Shown here one piece after another: positions 21,401-32,953 of a DNA stretch of 64,000 nt. The notes beneath the pieces are model-generated. The model was not told the DNA's origin. It searched no databases and was given only the letters and a program-made list of their open reading frames with translations. Position numbers and translations under genes: made by a program. Numbering within the stretch: the stretch's first letter is position 1; each line of letters starts with the position of its first letter. This DNA is from Adineta vaga (lineage: Eukaryota > Rotifera), in contig CP075493.1 in the NCBI GenBank assembly GCA_021613535.1, positions 10,912,001-10,976,000 of the forward strand, written 5' to 3'.

Positions 21401-23689
21401 AGTGACAAACACTTGGAATATCAACAATTAATGGATTATTTTGAAGAGTACGCCATTCAATGCATAACACTTTGCCAAAAGAATGATCCTAACAAAGCTT
21501 GTAAACTTGTACTCAGAGAATGTGAAATGTTTGGCAATGTAACTTGTTTACAAGTAAGTAAATGAATGTGTTCACAGTTATTTCGATATACTTTCTAACT
21601 ATAAAAATCTTTTATAAGATTGCTATTCATGCAAAGGCCAAACATTTTATTAGTCACCCATGCTGTGTACAAGCAATCTCAAATGTTTGGTACCGTTCAA
21701 TTGATATTGATAAAACTGGGTATGTATGGCTAGTAGTGGATGTACTTACATGTGGTTTAACAACCATACTGACAAAAACCTCTGAAGAAACAGAAGAAGA
21801 AGTAAGCAAATATGAAGTGATATATTTTCAGCAATCATAAATCTCTAGGAACAAAGGCAACAGTCTAACACAAATCAGAATTCTCTTTTGGAACCGTACG
21901 GTATACCGTATTCAGATCTTCGAGACTATCGACAAGTTCAACCAGTATCTTCGCGTCGATCTTTGACAGTTAATTTGGCGAATTTGGTTGAATTTCATCA
22001 ATGTCCAATCGTTAAATTTTCATACGATTGCGTAAGTAAATTAATGTGAAAAGAACCGATAGTCATGTTAGTTTTTGCTTGTAGATTCATTATTTATTAA
22101 TTGTTTTAATCTTTTCCTATGTTCTACTTTTTCAATTCGATCCACCAACTATGCAAATACCAAGTATACCTTGGACTGAAATTCTTCTTATTATTCTGAT
22201 GTCTTCTATGCTGATCTCAGAGATTCGTTTGGTCGGTATAATAGATCGTCTATCACTCGCTCATCTTTTTGTCACTCTATATTGTAGTTTTTCGAACATG
22301 ATACATCAACTCTAATTGCTACTATGAAACATTACCATTTATATCCAGTGAGAACATATGGTGTGACCTTATCTTATTTACTTTTCTATGCTGGTCTTGG
22401 ACTTCGATTTACAAAAATCGAACCATCAGGAAACTTTTTTTACGCAAGGTTTTCTTTCATGAAAATGATTTTTTTTTCTTCTTTAACGTTGATGAGTATT
22501 GTTTAGGATTGTAATGGCCTATAGTTTACAATTTTGGTGGCTTCGAGCTTTAAAATATATCGGTGCTATAGAATTTTTTGGACCACCGATTGTAGCCATT
22601 CGTAAAATGGTAGAAAATCATTTCGTTCGACAAATAAAACTCTATACTAATGTTTTACTTTGTTCTAGTTAAAAGATCTAATTTTCTTCGCTTGTCTGAT
22701 AACCATTGTAATGAGTGGTTATGGAACAGCATCTCGAAGCATTGCTTATTATGGTAATATTACCTTTAATGCCGATGGGATATTTCATGATATAGTTTAT
22801 CCCGTTTATTATCTTCTGTACATTCAACTTGATGATGAATTAACACATCTTGAAAGTATGTATACACAGTCATATAATACTTTAACGAACTGCAACTATT
22901 ATTTGATCGTGAATGGAAAATTTTAGATGCTCGTGGTACAAGTTGGTCAATAGCAACACATATTCTCCTTGCATTCAATATGCTTCTCATGGCCATTCTT
23001 CTAATTAATCTCCTAATTGCCATGTTTAAGTAAGAGAATCACAATATTTTCCATTCAGTTCTATATGCTGCTTTTCGTCTTAGTAAACGTTTCGATAAAA
23101 TCTATGATGAAGCAAAGATAATTTGGCACTATCATCAATATCAATTAGTTCGAGATTATTTTGACCGAGCACTTCTACTTCCTCCAATTAGTGTAATCAT
23201 TGATCTATACAATCTTTTTGGTATGTTCTGTCATCGAATGCTAAATACAAGATACTTTCAAAGATATTATCAAAGAAAACGATTCAGTACGTACTCATGA
23301 AAAATATTACGAAACGTCGTTGAAAAAGTTACCATTACACATTTAGAAATGATTACTAGAGATTCAGTTTTGAGAAAATCATTGGACGCATTTGAAGGAG
23401 CATCAACTTACGAATATGCACAAGCAGAAGCACCGATCGGCACAAAAAAGACATCGAATGTCGTAGAGTAAGACAATAGATTTGAAATGATTATTATCAA
23501 TATTTTATCTTATATAGATCATCAAATTCGGTTGTATCATCACAACATATTTGTAAAGAGATATTGAATAAATCGACAAAAACTATTGAAAATCAGGAGA
23601 AATCCTTGAGAACAATGTTCAATGAACATTCAACTATTAAATCATCTTTGGATGTAATCGAGGCAAAACTTACGATGATAACTAAGTAA
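18446..23689 (+). CDS. TRPM-like cation channel, 21 exons
   Basis: Exons, by splice sites and phase: 18446-18463, 18532-18599, 18659-18794, 19044-19224, 19343-19509, 19562-19757, 19791-19885, 19951-20188, 20249-20490, 20547-20740, 20819-21553, 21619-21801, 21849-22031, 22085-22231, 22288-22448, 22507-22609, 22669-22855, 22927-23029, 23084-23286, 23347-23467, 23518-23689, for about 1277 residues. The N-terminus has the TRPM SLOG/LSDAT region (LLLAICGGAKYF, AWLFTSGFNTG, LLVEGGRDS). The melastatin homology helices follow, then six hydrophobic segments ending in the S6-like LLMAILLINLLIAMF, a TRP-helix-like IIWHYHQYQLV, and a short helical C-terminal tail that could be a coiled coil. No enzyme domain is present. 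Phases agree at every junction except exon 8/9, which is off by one base. TRPM channels pass Ca2+/Mg2+ across membranes. The selectivity-filter glycine appears replaced (YIQL). Confidence 0.85.
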
Positions 23690-23744
23690 CTGATCTCTTC
23701 TGATGTCTATATCGTACTCGTTTTTATCATTTCTGTAATATTTA

Positions 23745-25103
23745 TTAATATATATTCTGGAAATTTTCATTGATATCTCGTTTAAAAGCATTCAGAAATA
23801 TTTCTATCTTATCTTTTTCTAATCGAAAAGAAACTTCTGCTCCATTGCGATCTCTTGGTAACCATTTGTTTTCATACTTTTCTGGATTCAAACGAAATAC
23901 ACGTAAATATAGAGCACGTGATCCACATGTATAAAACCGACATTGATCTTTGTAACCAAAATCAACTAGATCAGCCCAATCATATCGAAAATTAGAATTA
24001 ATTGCAATTTCATTTGGAGTTAATTGTCGATTTGCACGTTTGCTACTTTTTGCATTATCTCTCATAAATCTATCAATAGTTGCTATGCCATTAGCAAGAA
24101 TTTTTGAATCACGTAATTGAAGAAGTGATCGACGTATGGTTTGTGCAATATTTAAAAATGAATATGGATCATCGAAATTATCGGATAACATCATAAATAA
24201 AGCATTCGATACTTCTCCTCGTGGAGCAATGGAATCATCCATACCACGATAATTCGCAACTGTAATCGTATGTAAAATACGACGTTCATCATTATCCTTG
24301 TAACAGTATTTATTCAATGTTAAAGTAATATATGCTATAAGTGCATCGTGTATAGTTACATTAGTTTTGCCAGTTAGTACTTTTAATTGAGTAAGTTGTT
24401 CACCGGAAAAATGGATATTTATTGGTTCATAATCTAATTCAAGATTATGAGATGTTTTCACGAATTCTTCGTTTGATTGTGCCGTAAGAAATTGTTTTGG
24501 TATTGGTAAAAACGATTGTTGAACTTCATGTTCTTGCCATAAACGTCGTTCAAATATAGGTAATGGTAATATTGGATCCATTTGTTGATAGAATCGTGAA
24601 AATGTATTTGAAAAACGTAGACATGCATCTGCATCACCTAATGCATGGTACCAACTTACACCTAATATCCATTCATTACTTTGAATAATATGTGTTAATT
24701 TTAAACGTACAAGTGGTTCATCAAATGAATTCGGTAATAATTTTGTTACGGGAACGAAATCAATAAATGTTTGAAATAGTTGATTATCAGCTTCTACAAT
24801 TACATTTGCATCAAAAGGCCATTCTATGAGATCATGATTGTCAGATACTGTGATTGGAATAGAATTATCACACATTTCAATAAAATAATGTTGATCATTT
24901 TCTAATAAAATTCGACCAGTAACTAACGGCCAAAGAGAGAGTGTTTGACCGAGTGCTTCTTTCAGTTGATCAATTTTTATTTCATCAGGATAAACATAAA
25001 CATTGTCAATACGTGCTGAAAGCCATAGATCCATACCAGCTAGTTCTATACGACGATTGTTACCTGTTGGTGTTGATGATGATATCATAAACGTTGATGC
25101 CAT
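23745..25103 (-). CDS. BAHD-like acyltransferase (HxxxD family)
   Basis: A single-exon frame of 452 residues, the usual length for BAHD acyltransferases. The catalytic HxxxD motif is present as WYHALGDAD (H153, D157) after the expected N-terminal lobe (LKEALGQTLSLWPLVTGRI). The second hallmark, DFGWG, is present only as DFGYKD (381-386), so the structural loop is altered. BAHD enzymes transfer acyl groups from acyl-CoA to alcohols or amines and are typical of plants and fungi (family knowledge). An intronless member in an animal genome points to horizontal transfer (inference). It converges tail-to-tail with the TRPM-like gene, with only 55 bases between stop codons. The acceptor is unknown and the protein is probably cytosolic. 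Confidence 0.8.
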   Translation of the reverse strand: MASTFMISSSTPTGNNRRIELAGMDLWLSARIDNVYVYPDEIKIDQLKEALGQTLSLWPLVTGRILLENDQHYFIEMCDNSIPITVSDNHDLIEWPFDANVIVEADNQLFQTFIDFVPVTKLLPNSFDEPLVRLKLTHIIQSNEWILGVSWYHALGDADACLRFSNTFSRFYQQMDPILPLPIFERRLWQEHEVQQSFLPIPKQFLTAQSNEEFVKTSHNLELDYEPINIHFSGEQLTQLKVLTGKTNVTIHDALIAYITLTLNKYCYKDNDERRILHTITVANYRGMDDSIAPRGEVSNALFMMLSDNFDDPYSFLNIAQTIRRSLLQLRDSKILANGIATIDRFMRDNAKSSKRANRQLTPNEIAINSNFRYDWADLVDFGYKDQCRFYTCGSRALYLRVFRLNPEKYENKWLPRDRNGAEVSFRLEKDKIEIFLNAFKRDINENFQNIY

Positions 25104-26107
25104 TGTTACAATTGAAAAACAAATTGATTTTATTTAAAAGAAAAGTGGTTTCCTTTTATATACGGACAAGGGTAATTGTGAAAGAAAGTGATTTTCGAAA
25201 TTTCAATGTTAAATAAAAGTATCATTGTGGTTTTATATCTGACGTCAAATGTTATAAGCCCTACAGATATTTGATACAGAAATTGAATCAATGAAGATAT
25301 GTTTCTAAAGAGGGCGTTATTAAACATTCTTATTTTCATAGTTTTTTTTTTAAGAAGAAAAAGTTCAAAATCAATTTTACAAATAAATTTTGAATGACAT
25401 CGATGAAGCTGAACGAAGATATACGAGCACGATTTCTCTTTTATTTCCAATCAACTATACAGTTTGTTTTTCTAGTCAAACTAATATTCAATCCAAAGTA
25501 GTTATCGATAAAAGATATTTATATAATAACGATTTCTTAGACAATGTATTGTGCTTAATAGATCAGTTATTTTTTCGTGACACTTACATTTGTTTGTCTT
25601 CTGTCGAGCTGAAAAGAAGGCAAATAATGTCACAAAAAGAATTGTATCGAAAAGAGTATGTGTAGTTAAGACTTTTCTCTTGCTCATACAATATTAATTT
25701 CATATTCACCATCAACACATATCTACAGTGGTGCACTATGAATATTCTCTCGAATTTTCGATCCTCAAACAAGAGTATGACTGAACACAAACAGAACATA
25801 TAAAATGAGCAAATTTTTATTATTCATTCGATAATAATCTTTCAAAAGCGACTAAAAAACCAGAATCAATGGCGAGTAGAACTAAAACTATTGCGACAAA
25901 TAGGATGATAATCAACCAAAGGACTTTTTCAATAGTTTTTATCTATTGGAATCATTTCTTTCTAATTGAATTCAAATAGTTGAAAATGATCGAGGTCATT
26001 CAGCGATTCAACAATTAAATGAATTACATCAACGAAGTAAAAAGTTTATTGACCGACTTCGATGAGCTATTCAACTGCGTCAGTTGCGTGACATAAATAC
26101 AACAGAA
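25104..26107. other. Intergenic, no gene supported
   Basis: About 1 kb between the acyltransferase start and the first copy of the duplicated unit. Near 25990-26080 the plus strand reads AIQQLNELHQRSKKFIDRLR in one frame, preceded by an acceptor-like TTCAAATAG. It may be a leftover exon; I could not extend it. Confidence 0.4.
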
Positions 26108-28005
26108 CTGTAATCGCAGAAAAAGTGCATTACGAACGTTTGTAACTAAATAAAACAAAGTATAAGCAAGAGAACACAAATGATTTATCGTTGCCACATA
26201 AGATTTTTTTTTCAATGACGAACAATTCATCCTTTTGTTTAACTTAAATAAACTGCCATTCATCTTTCTACACTGTTAATCAACATAAAACGGTACGTAA
26301 CTTATTCTTTTCTTGTTAAGAAAGAACAAAATGTGTATGGAAGCATTGCAACGATATCGTATCAAAATATATCAATACTTATTATTTATCGTCACAAGTT
26401 TAATTATCTTCCTCACGAGTGATAGATATCTTACTCATCAGTATTACATTGATAATGATCCGTCATTTTCATCATTAGCATTCTGGGAAGATAATCGAAC
26501 ATTACAAACAGGACGACCGTTACCTGCACCAGTAATCACAAATGACAAAATCAATCTAACAAATTTCACATTAGTAATAGCTGCTTGCTGTCGAAATGTT
26601 GAAAAACATCTGCCTGGTTTTCAAAAGAATGTGTATGCTATTGGTTCTTTATTTCAACACTATCATCTCTATTTGGGTGAATCTGATTCGCAAGATAATA
26701 CATTGAAATTTATTCAAGATTGGGCAAACAATGATTCTAAACATGTTAGTATTTATACTGCAGGAAATCAACGGTTGCGTCTTTTACTACGTGAGTTGCT
26801 TTTTCCATGTCAAACCTTTTATCTTGTAGATGAATTAATGTACACTCTTGATATTTCTCTTTCGTAGGCACTCAACGACTTGCTCATTGTCGAAATAATC
26901 TTCTGCAACGTGCTCGTACTGAAATGCCTTCATTTGATTATTATCTTGTTCTTGACGTCGATGTTACATCATCAGATACATTTTCAGTTAATAATTTTCT
27001 CTCAAATTTTAATTATCCATTATCATCATGGGCAGCGATGACGGCATCGCAATCAGATAGATATTATGATATTTGGGCACTACGTACATCGCCAACAGTC
27101 ACATTTGATTTTCTTGAACGTAGTCGACAAGTATCAATAGTTCCTATAGCTTGGGGATCAGTACTTAAAAACTTAATATCACGACATTTTAAAGGTATTC
27201 CACGTGATCATCCATTGATCGATGTGGAATCCGCGTTTGGCGGTGCAGCTATTTATTCAACTCGATATTTGACTGACAAATGTGTGTATGATGGTTGGAG
27301 AAACTATGGATTATGGTTTTATCGAGAACAATGTGAACATGTTTCGTTCAATCTATGTGTTAGAAAAAATGCAGGTGGAGGAAAATTTTTCATTAATCCA
27401 CGATTTCGAGCTGCTTGAAAATGTTTTGTTTCAATAGTAGAAAAAACAACATACATCAATCAAACAGCGGTTATCGTCTAATTCTGTTATATTTTTTTAC
27501 TTTCATTTGAAATAACACACGTCAGTTTTTGTTTCACAATGTACATGCGCACACACCACATTTTTTTGTTTACATCTACAGAAGGTTGCTGTATTAATTA
27601 ATAATGGGATGTTGTAAATCATCGACTGCTGCAGTCGTAACACCAACTGTTCAACCTTTATCGACGGAAGAATTCGATGAAAAAGATGATGCAAATTTGA
27701 TGTACAGTCAATTATTCAAAGAACTCGTAGAGCAAATACCGGAGCATGATCGATCTAAAGTCATATCTTATTGTCCTGATTTGTATACTAAAAGAAATCT
27801 AGGGATTTTGATCTCTACCAAACCACAATTATTAGATCACACAAACTTAATGAGAAGAAAAATTCAAGATAAAAATCCCTTGTTTGCTCTGGGTCATCTT
27901 CTGTTAGAAATGGGTTCATACGATCGTGCAGAATATTTTTATTTAAAATCTCTTTCCCAACGAACGAATGACTGGAAACATTTATCCATTATATACAATA
28001 ATTTA
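26108..28005 (+). repeat. Segmental duplication, copy 1 (partner 37643-39535)
   Basis: Near-identical to 37643-39535 along its whole length, including upstream DNA, the two-exon glycosyltransferase gene, the spacer and the first ~135 codons of the TPR gene. Similarity begins at CTGTAATCGC on the left and stops abruptly at ACAATAATTTA on the right, in the middle of the TPR coding region. Copy 1 is therefore the truncated one. Confidence 0.92.
26331..27418 (+). CDS. Type II membrane glycosyltransferase-like protein, copy 1
   Basis: Two exons (26331-26790, 26868-27418; phase-1 intron of 77 bases) give 336 residues from the ATG MCMEAL. A signal-anchor helix at about 13-30 (IYQYLLFIVTSLIIFL) suggests a Golgi type II protein. 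The luminal part has FTLVIAACCRNVE, then RLAHCRNNLL, FDYYLVLDVDV (D183 and D185, a DxD-type metal/nucleotide-sugar site) and DRYYDIWALR. These resemble the CAP59/alpha-mannosyltransferase (GT69-like) pattern, where an aspartate-containing loop precedes a YDxWxLR block (family placement is inference). The partner copy at 37865-38951 has the same exon structure and only scattered amino-acid differences. Both frames are open. Confidence 0.7.
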
Positions 28006-28053
28006 TCTACTCGAGCAGACAAGAATCGTCAAAAACGCATGGAAACTCTATAA
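27604..28053 (+). pseudogene. TPR protein, copy 1, truncated by the duplication breakpoint
   Basis: Starts MGCCKSS (myristoyl/palmitoyl-type N-terminus) exactly like the copy at 39137. It matches that copy through YFYLKSLSQ and IYNNL, then leaves homology at about 28005 and ends 15 codons later in unrelated sequence. Only the N-terminal region and the first TPR are left, so the repeats that bind partners are missing. It is open and could make a 149-residue product, but I regard it as a fragment. Confidence 0.75.
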
Positions 28054-29821
28054 AAATTTTCGCCGTGTTTCTCTAGCAATCGCGGTCCCGAATTGTCAGC
28101 TAGAAACGTCAAAAAAAAGTTACTAAAATATTTTTCTCTAGATATGTGATAACTTTTTCGGAGTATAATATCTCAAAATAATTATGGGCGATATGCATCT
28201 CTTTTTTTCTTGCCGTGTATTTCTACCAATCGGGAACCGCATTTGTCATCCATATTCGAAGCATAAATAGAAGCGTTCAAACTCCGTTTTTATATATAAG
28301 TGTATCTGTCAACATTTATGTTCCAAAACGACTTTCGAAATGTTCTATAGATAACTCTTTCAAAAAAATTTCTCCTATATTTTACCAATTCTTTTCACCA
28401 TTAAAAACGTCAGAAATAGTTCATGCAGAAACGACAGCATTTTCGTGTCCCTCAGACACCATCAACTTTTTGAGGAACACAAACTGTTACTATACAACAC
28501 GAAAATGCTTCTCCATTTTTTCAGCACAAACTCGTCATCATCAAACTCTCAAACGCGTATTTCTTTCAAACCATATTTACATGATCACGAAAAGATTTCT
28601 ACTCCAATAATTACATAACAATATTTTACGTCTGTAAATAAACCAAAACATCTGCGTAATTCAACCATACGATACACCATATCTAAATACATTAGTTCCG
28701 CTAATCAAGCGACTATTAATTGTCTGGATTTTTTATGCATCACCGAAAAACTGTCAATAGTGCAAGATATAACATGGAATTGAATCTAAAAGCAGAGAAC
28801 AAATTAAGGAAAGGACGTACTGCAATGCTGCTCTTGAATGTGGGATTCAACAGAAGAAACATAAGCACTTTTGAGTGTATATGTAGAGGGAAGTGTGAAA
28901 CGAGGTAAACTTCAGCGAGGGAACGGTAGTGTGTAAGCTGCTGTTTGGAAGCTGTTTTAGATGAATGTGAGATCAGCTTGAAGTATCTCTTATGCTGAAG
29001 ATTGATGGAAATCGATGTAGATTGTAAAAGTGGAGCATGGGTCGATGTTTATAATTTGACGTCGAAGAATTTCATCGTGATCGAATATAGAGCCGATGGT
29101 AATATAGCGAACGATGTCGCCACTAAGCTATGAACAATTTGTTCTTACAGATTTAAATGACCTATGAGTTTGTTTATAACAGTCGTACACTTAAGGTTTT
29201 ATCTGGTATTACTAATAATAATCATGAAAGCTCATTATGTATGTGAATGAGAGCGATCTTTTGTTATTGGTCGGTGGTGAAGCCACACCTAATTATCTCT
29301 GTAAGAGAGAGAGAACTGTTAAAAACTCAAAATCGTAATCGACATTTCCGACCGGTCTATATTCGTAGCAGCCGACGAAATACAATATGGAGAGAGACAT
29401 TAGGTAGACTGAATTATTATGTATAGCTTGGTTTATTTTCTGTTCGTACCGGTCGATGAATTTAAGTATGGCACTTAGAACGTGATGACGGCTTAACGCT
29501 AGCAGATTTATCATTGTGAAAAATCGTCCGACATGAAAATGGACGTTTCCTCCTATTTACATCGTATATATTAACAGCTACTCTTTTCTATCTGCTGTGT
29601 ATAGCATACATCGCATTTTCTAGATTATCTTTGGGTGAAAACTACTCAATGGTTTTGATCTCTTCAGAAAATTAGCGTATTGTACGAGCTATACGATACG
29701 AGCACTACAAGTAGAAGATAAGGGGCATGACATGAACAAAATATTTCTTATTTCTATTCCTTATGATTCCAATAAGCGATTCTTAGTGAACACACCAAAT
29801 TTTGTTTATACCATTGATCAA
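28054..29821. other. Gene-poor accessory DNA right of the duplication breakpoint
   Basis: No gene is supported. A diverged direct repeat of about 40 bases occurs at roughly 28077 and 28212 (both start GCCGTGT and continue TTTCT…CAATCG). Short frames at 28215-28610 and 28720-28908 have no family features. The region ends at an interstitial telomere tract. Confidence 0.45.
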
Positions 29822-29845
29822 TTGAGGGTGTGGGTGTGGGTGAGT
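29822..29845 (+). repeat. Interstitial telomere-like repeat (TGTGGG)n
   Basis: TTGAGGG followed by two TGTGGG units and GAGTG, matching the tract at 1391-1414 over its first 21 bases. In the window it occurs only in these two places in this form. Confidence 0.6.
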
Positions 29846-30039
29846 GTCGGTAACGATCTATTTCCACTGAAAAAGTATTCAAATTTATATAAGCGCAATT
29901 TAAATAGAACTTCGTGGTGTAATTCTGTAGTACATCTTCACAGATAAACCAAGTTTTGAGTTTTCTTGCAACTATACTTTTTATATCTAGAGTACCCCCA
30001 ATGCATACTATAACTATAACTCATAGGTGACATTATATC

Positions 30040-31655
30040 TAGCGGTGTAACCAAAGGTGGGCTGGGCTGAGCACCACCCAACCACCGATCATTTCTTAAA
30101 AACTAACTTTTTGTGAAGATAGATATAATAAAATACTATTCGTTTGTATTCACTCATATCTTTCCTTATAGATGATAAGTCGTATGGTCAGTTCAACGGA
30201 GCACAAACTAATTTCTACCAACAGAAAGCACTTTGAAATTGTCAGAGATCACCGCTAAAATTCTGGCCGTTTTCAATGATGTTTGATGATTTATAGTGAT
30301 GTCAGAGAAATCATCAGAATTCACTATGAATTACTGGAGCTAATAAAATCGAGAAATCTTTTGTCCCCTGTTGAGCTTGTTAAAGTAAAACTGTCATATA
30401 ATTTTTTGATAAACAAGTGTAATATTATTTTTGAAGCTATTTTAAAGAGACACACACAGAGAGGAAAAAACAAAACTTTTGCGATTTAAAATTCCGAAAA
30501 ATTTCAAGAAAATACCCAAAATCATTTGAATAGATTCTAGTCACTATGGATATTGTCTATAGCTTTATATTCCAAGCACTCATAAGCAAAATTGGTTTTT
30601 CATGGTTAACACTAGTCAGAAATCAGCGAGTTTACTAGGTAATATATTACAATCAAGCAGAAAAGTGGATTTCTGGATTCTTCCGTATTTTTCTAAGTTT
30701 TGTGAGACTTTCGGCTTTTCTGGGATTTTAAGGAATTTTTGAAAAAAATCTTTTGATTTTTCGGAACTTTTCTGGATATATGGATCGTCCTGAGCATTTT
30801 TTTCGTATTTACAATCCGAAAAACTGAAAGAATCAAGGAAAAAAGTCCAAAAATTCGCAAATCTACGTTTTGTGAAACACGATCTGAAAGAGTGTTAAAA
30901 TACTTAAGAATAGAAATTCGGACTTATCATCTTTCCTACGAATGTTACCTACAGATACAATAACTTCCTCACAGATTGTCGCCTGAAAACCTAGTCAACA
31001 GTCACCCTAAGGGTCGCTCGAATTGTTCCGATCTCTATTTTTTCTCGGATCGATTCTAGTCCTGTCGGAATCGGGTTTGAAAACAACAACCTAGTAATAT
31101 ATCGACACGTTGGTCCCAATCCCAATTACGACGGTTGTAGGATCAGGTCTTGAAAAGAAGAGGTCGGGACCATCCTGCAGAGCCTTACCTAATAGACGAA
31201 AGTATTAGGATGTACACTTGAACGTGACATTTCAACCGGAAAATTGCATTAACATACAATGGCATTAGTGACATCTCATTTGACATGTGTTTGAAAAATA
31301 TCTTTGACAGATTCGTCGAAAAACAGAACCGTAACAGGTTCCCCGTTAGAGAAGGGTTTCAGAATTGGGACAAAGTATTTCATCCTACCAAACTCTAAAT
31401 CATCTCCTCCCTAACATAAATAATCGACAGACAAGTAGATTGACTACTAAACTCCATCACAACAAACATACTAAATTACTCGTGTTTCACATTTCGAATC
31501 TTGCCAGAGATTGCACTGAAAGTTTCCTCCACCTTGTAAATACATATTATGTGTTTATTTTACGAGACAAGAATATTACATGTGATAAAAAAGAACTTTT
31601 TTGAAAACCGTTAGGGCGGCACCCATCCACCCGTTAAACTCTGGTTACGCCACTA
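30040..31655. mobile_element. Non-autonomous hAT-type DNA transposon, 1616 bp
   Basis: Imperfect terminal inverted repeats: the left end starts TAGCGGTGTAACC and the right end, read on the other strand, starts TAGTGGCGTAACC (11 of 13 identical). The element is bounded by a perfect 8-bp direct repeat, ATTATATC, at 30032-30039 and 31656-31663. An 8-bp target-site duplication and a GTGGCGTAACC-type end are hallmarks of the hAT superfamily (established). No transposase frame is visible; the short frame at 30283-30489 has no hAT motif. It would have to be mobilised by an enzyme made elsewhere. The perfect duplications suggest a fairly recent insertion. Confidence 0.88.
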
Positions 31656-31663
31656 ATTATATC

Positions 31664-32953
31664 TCATATCTTTTGTTTACCTTTCATTTGTACATACTTG
31701 CTTAATATTTTTGATATCTTGAGTGTAACTATATATCTAGAGTAAAGATACAAAGCAAATACCTATGGATTATTTATACTGAATAGATTGGAAGGCAGCG
31801 ATTAGAGATAAGAAATTCTATAGGGACGATTAACATTGAGAAATCATAGCACTTGAAGTGTCAAATACTTCATATTCGCTATATCTGTTGGCTTGAATAA
31901 GTGTCAACAGGTTGTCCTCATCTACTGGGAGGCATAATTTTCCTATACCCGTAACTCCACTGCTTTTTGGATAAGACGAAGCTAGTTTCTTTTCTAAAAT
32001 TCTATTTGAAATATAAAAAACCATGGACTCCGAATACTATGTAAAAATCCAAACAAAAGCATCCTGACAAACGTTAAGAATTTGAACTTGTTTCACTTGG
32101 CGTGTAATATGCATTTCTAGAATAAAAACACATTCTTCAGATTAGTCACTCACGTGTTAGCATCACATGACATATAACTAAAAATAAAAGTCAACCATCG
32201 ATGCTTTTTAGTAGTTTCGGAAAAAGCATTCGAGAACAAAGTTGAAATAATATGAGTAAAACTCTTTCAAAATACAGTAACAAACGATTTACGTGCAATA
32301 TGTTATCGATGTGAAGCGAGCACGACAAAACGATATGTTAGCTAAAAACGTTTTTACTAAATAAGCCCCGTCCGTAAAAACTAGTCCATTCGATTCAGAA
32401 TTCAATTCTGCATCGAGTGGTGATATTTTTATTCACGGAACAAGCTTTGAAAATCTTTTATTTAAAATTTTGTCTCCTATATAGAAAAACAATCAAGATG
32501 TAGGTTACATTTTTTACAAAACAGAATCAAATAATGGCACAGTGGAAGCAAGAACACATAAAGCTGTTATATTCTCCTGTGTTTATGTAGAAGCCGTTAG
32601 TGAGCGTGCACACTATACACTCTATTTTTTATACAAACAGTTCAGTTCCAACTCAAACGAGAGGATCTGATCAACATTTCGAACTTATTTTAGTTGGAAG
32701 TGGAAGCTCAGTGCTTTGATGAATGTTAATAAGATTCGTTTGATGTGAGTATTGCGTCTGTTTCTAATCCCATTCCAGTTATATAGTTTCAAAAAGCATG
32801 ATTTATGTGAAAAGCGGCAATTAATTCATCAAAAATAGCGACGATTGTCACGTGTGATATAAACTATTTCTAACATTTACAATTAAAACTTCCAGAATAC
32901 ATCAAATAAAACTGACAGACTCATTTAATCTAACATTTTGCTCGATCAACAAC
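31664..32953. other. Intergenic, upstream of a GPCR gene
   Basis: AT-rich, no gene recognised on either strand. Likely contains the promoter of the GPCR gene that starts at 32954. Confidence 0.5.

Noticed and set aside
28215-28908. Short frames right of the duplication breakpoint
   Set aside because: Compositions look random; no match to any family I know.
30283-30489. Possible transposase remnant inside the hAT element
   Set aside because: No hAT dimerisation or RW-type motif, and no neighbouring pieces extend it.
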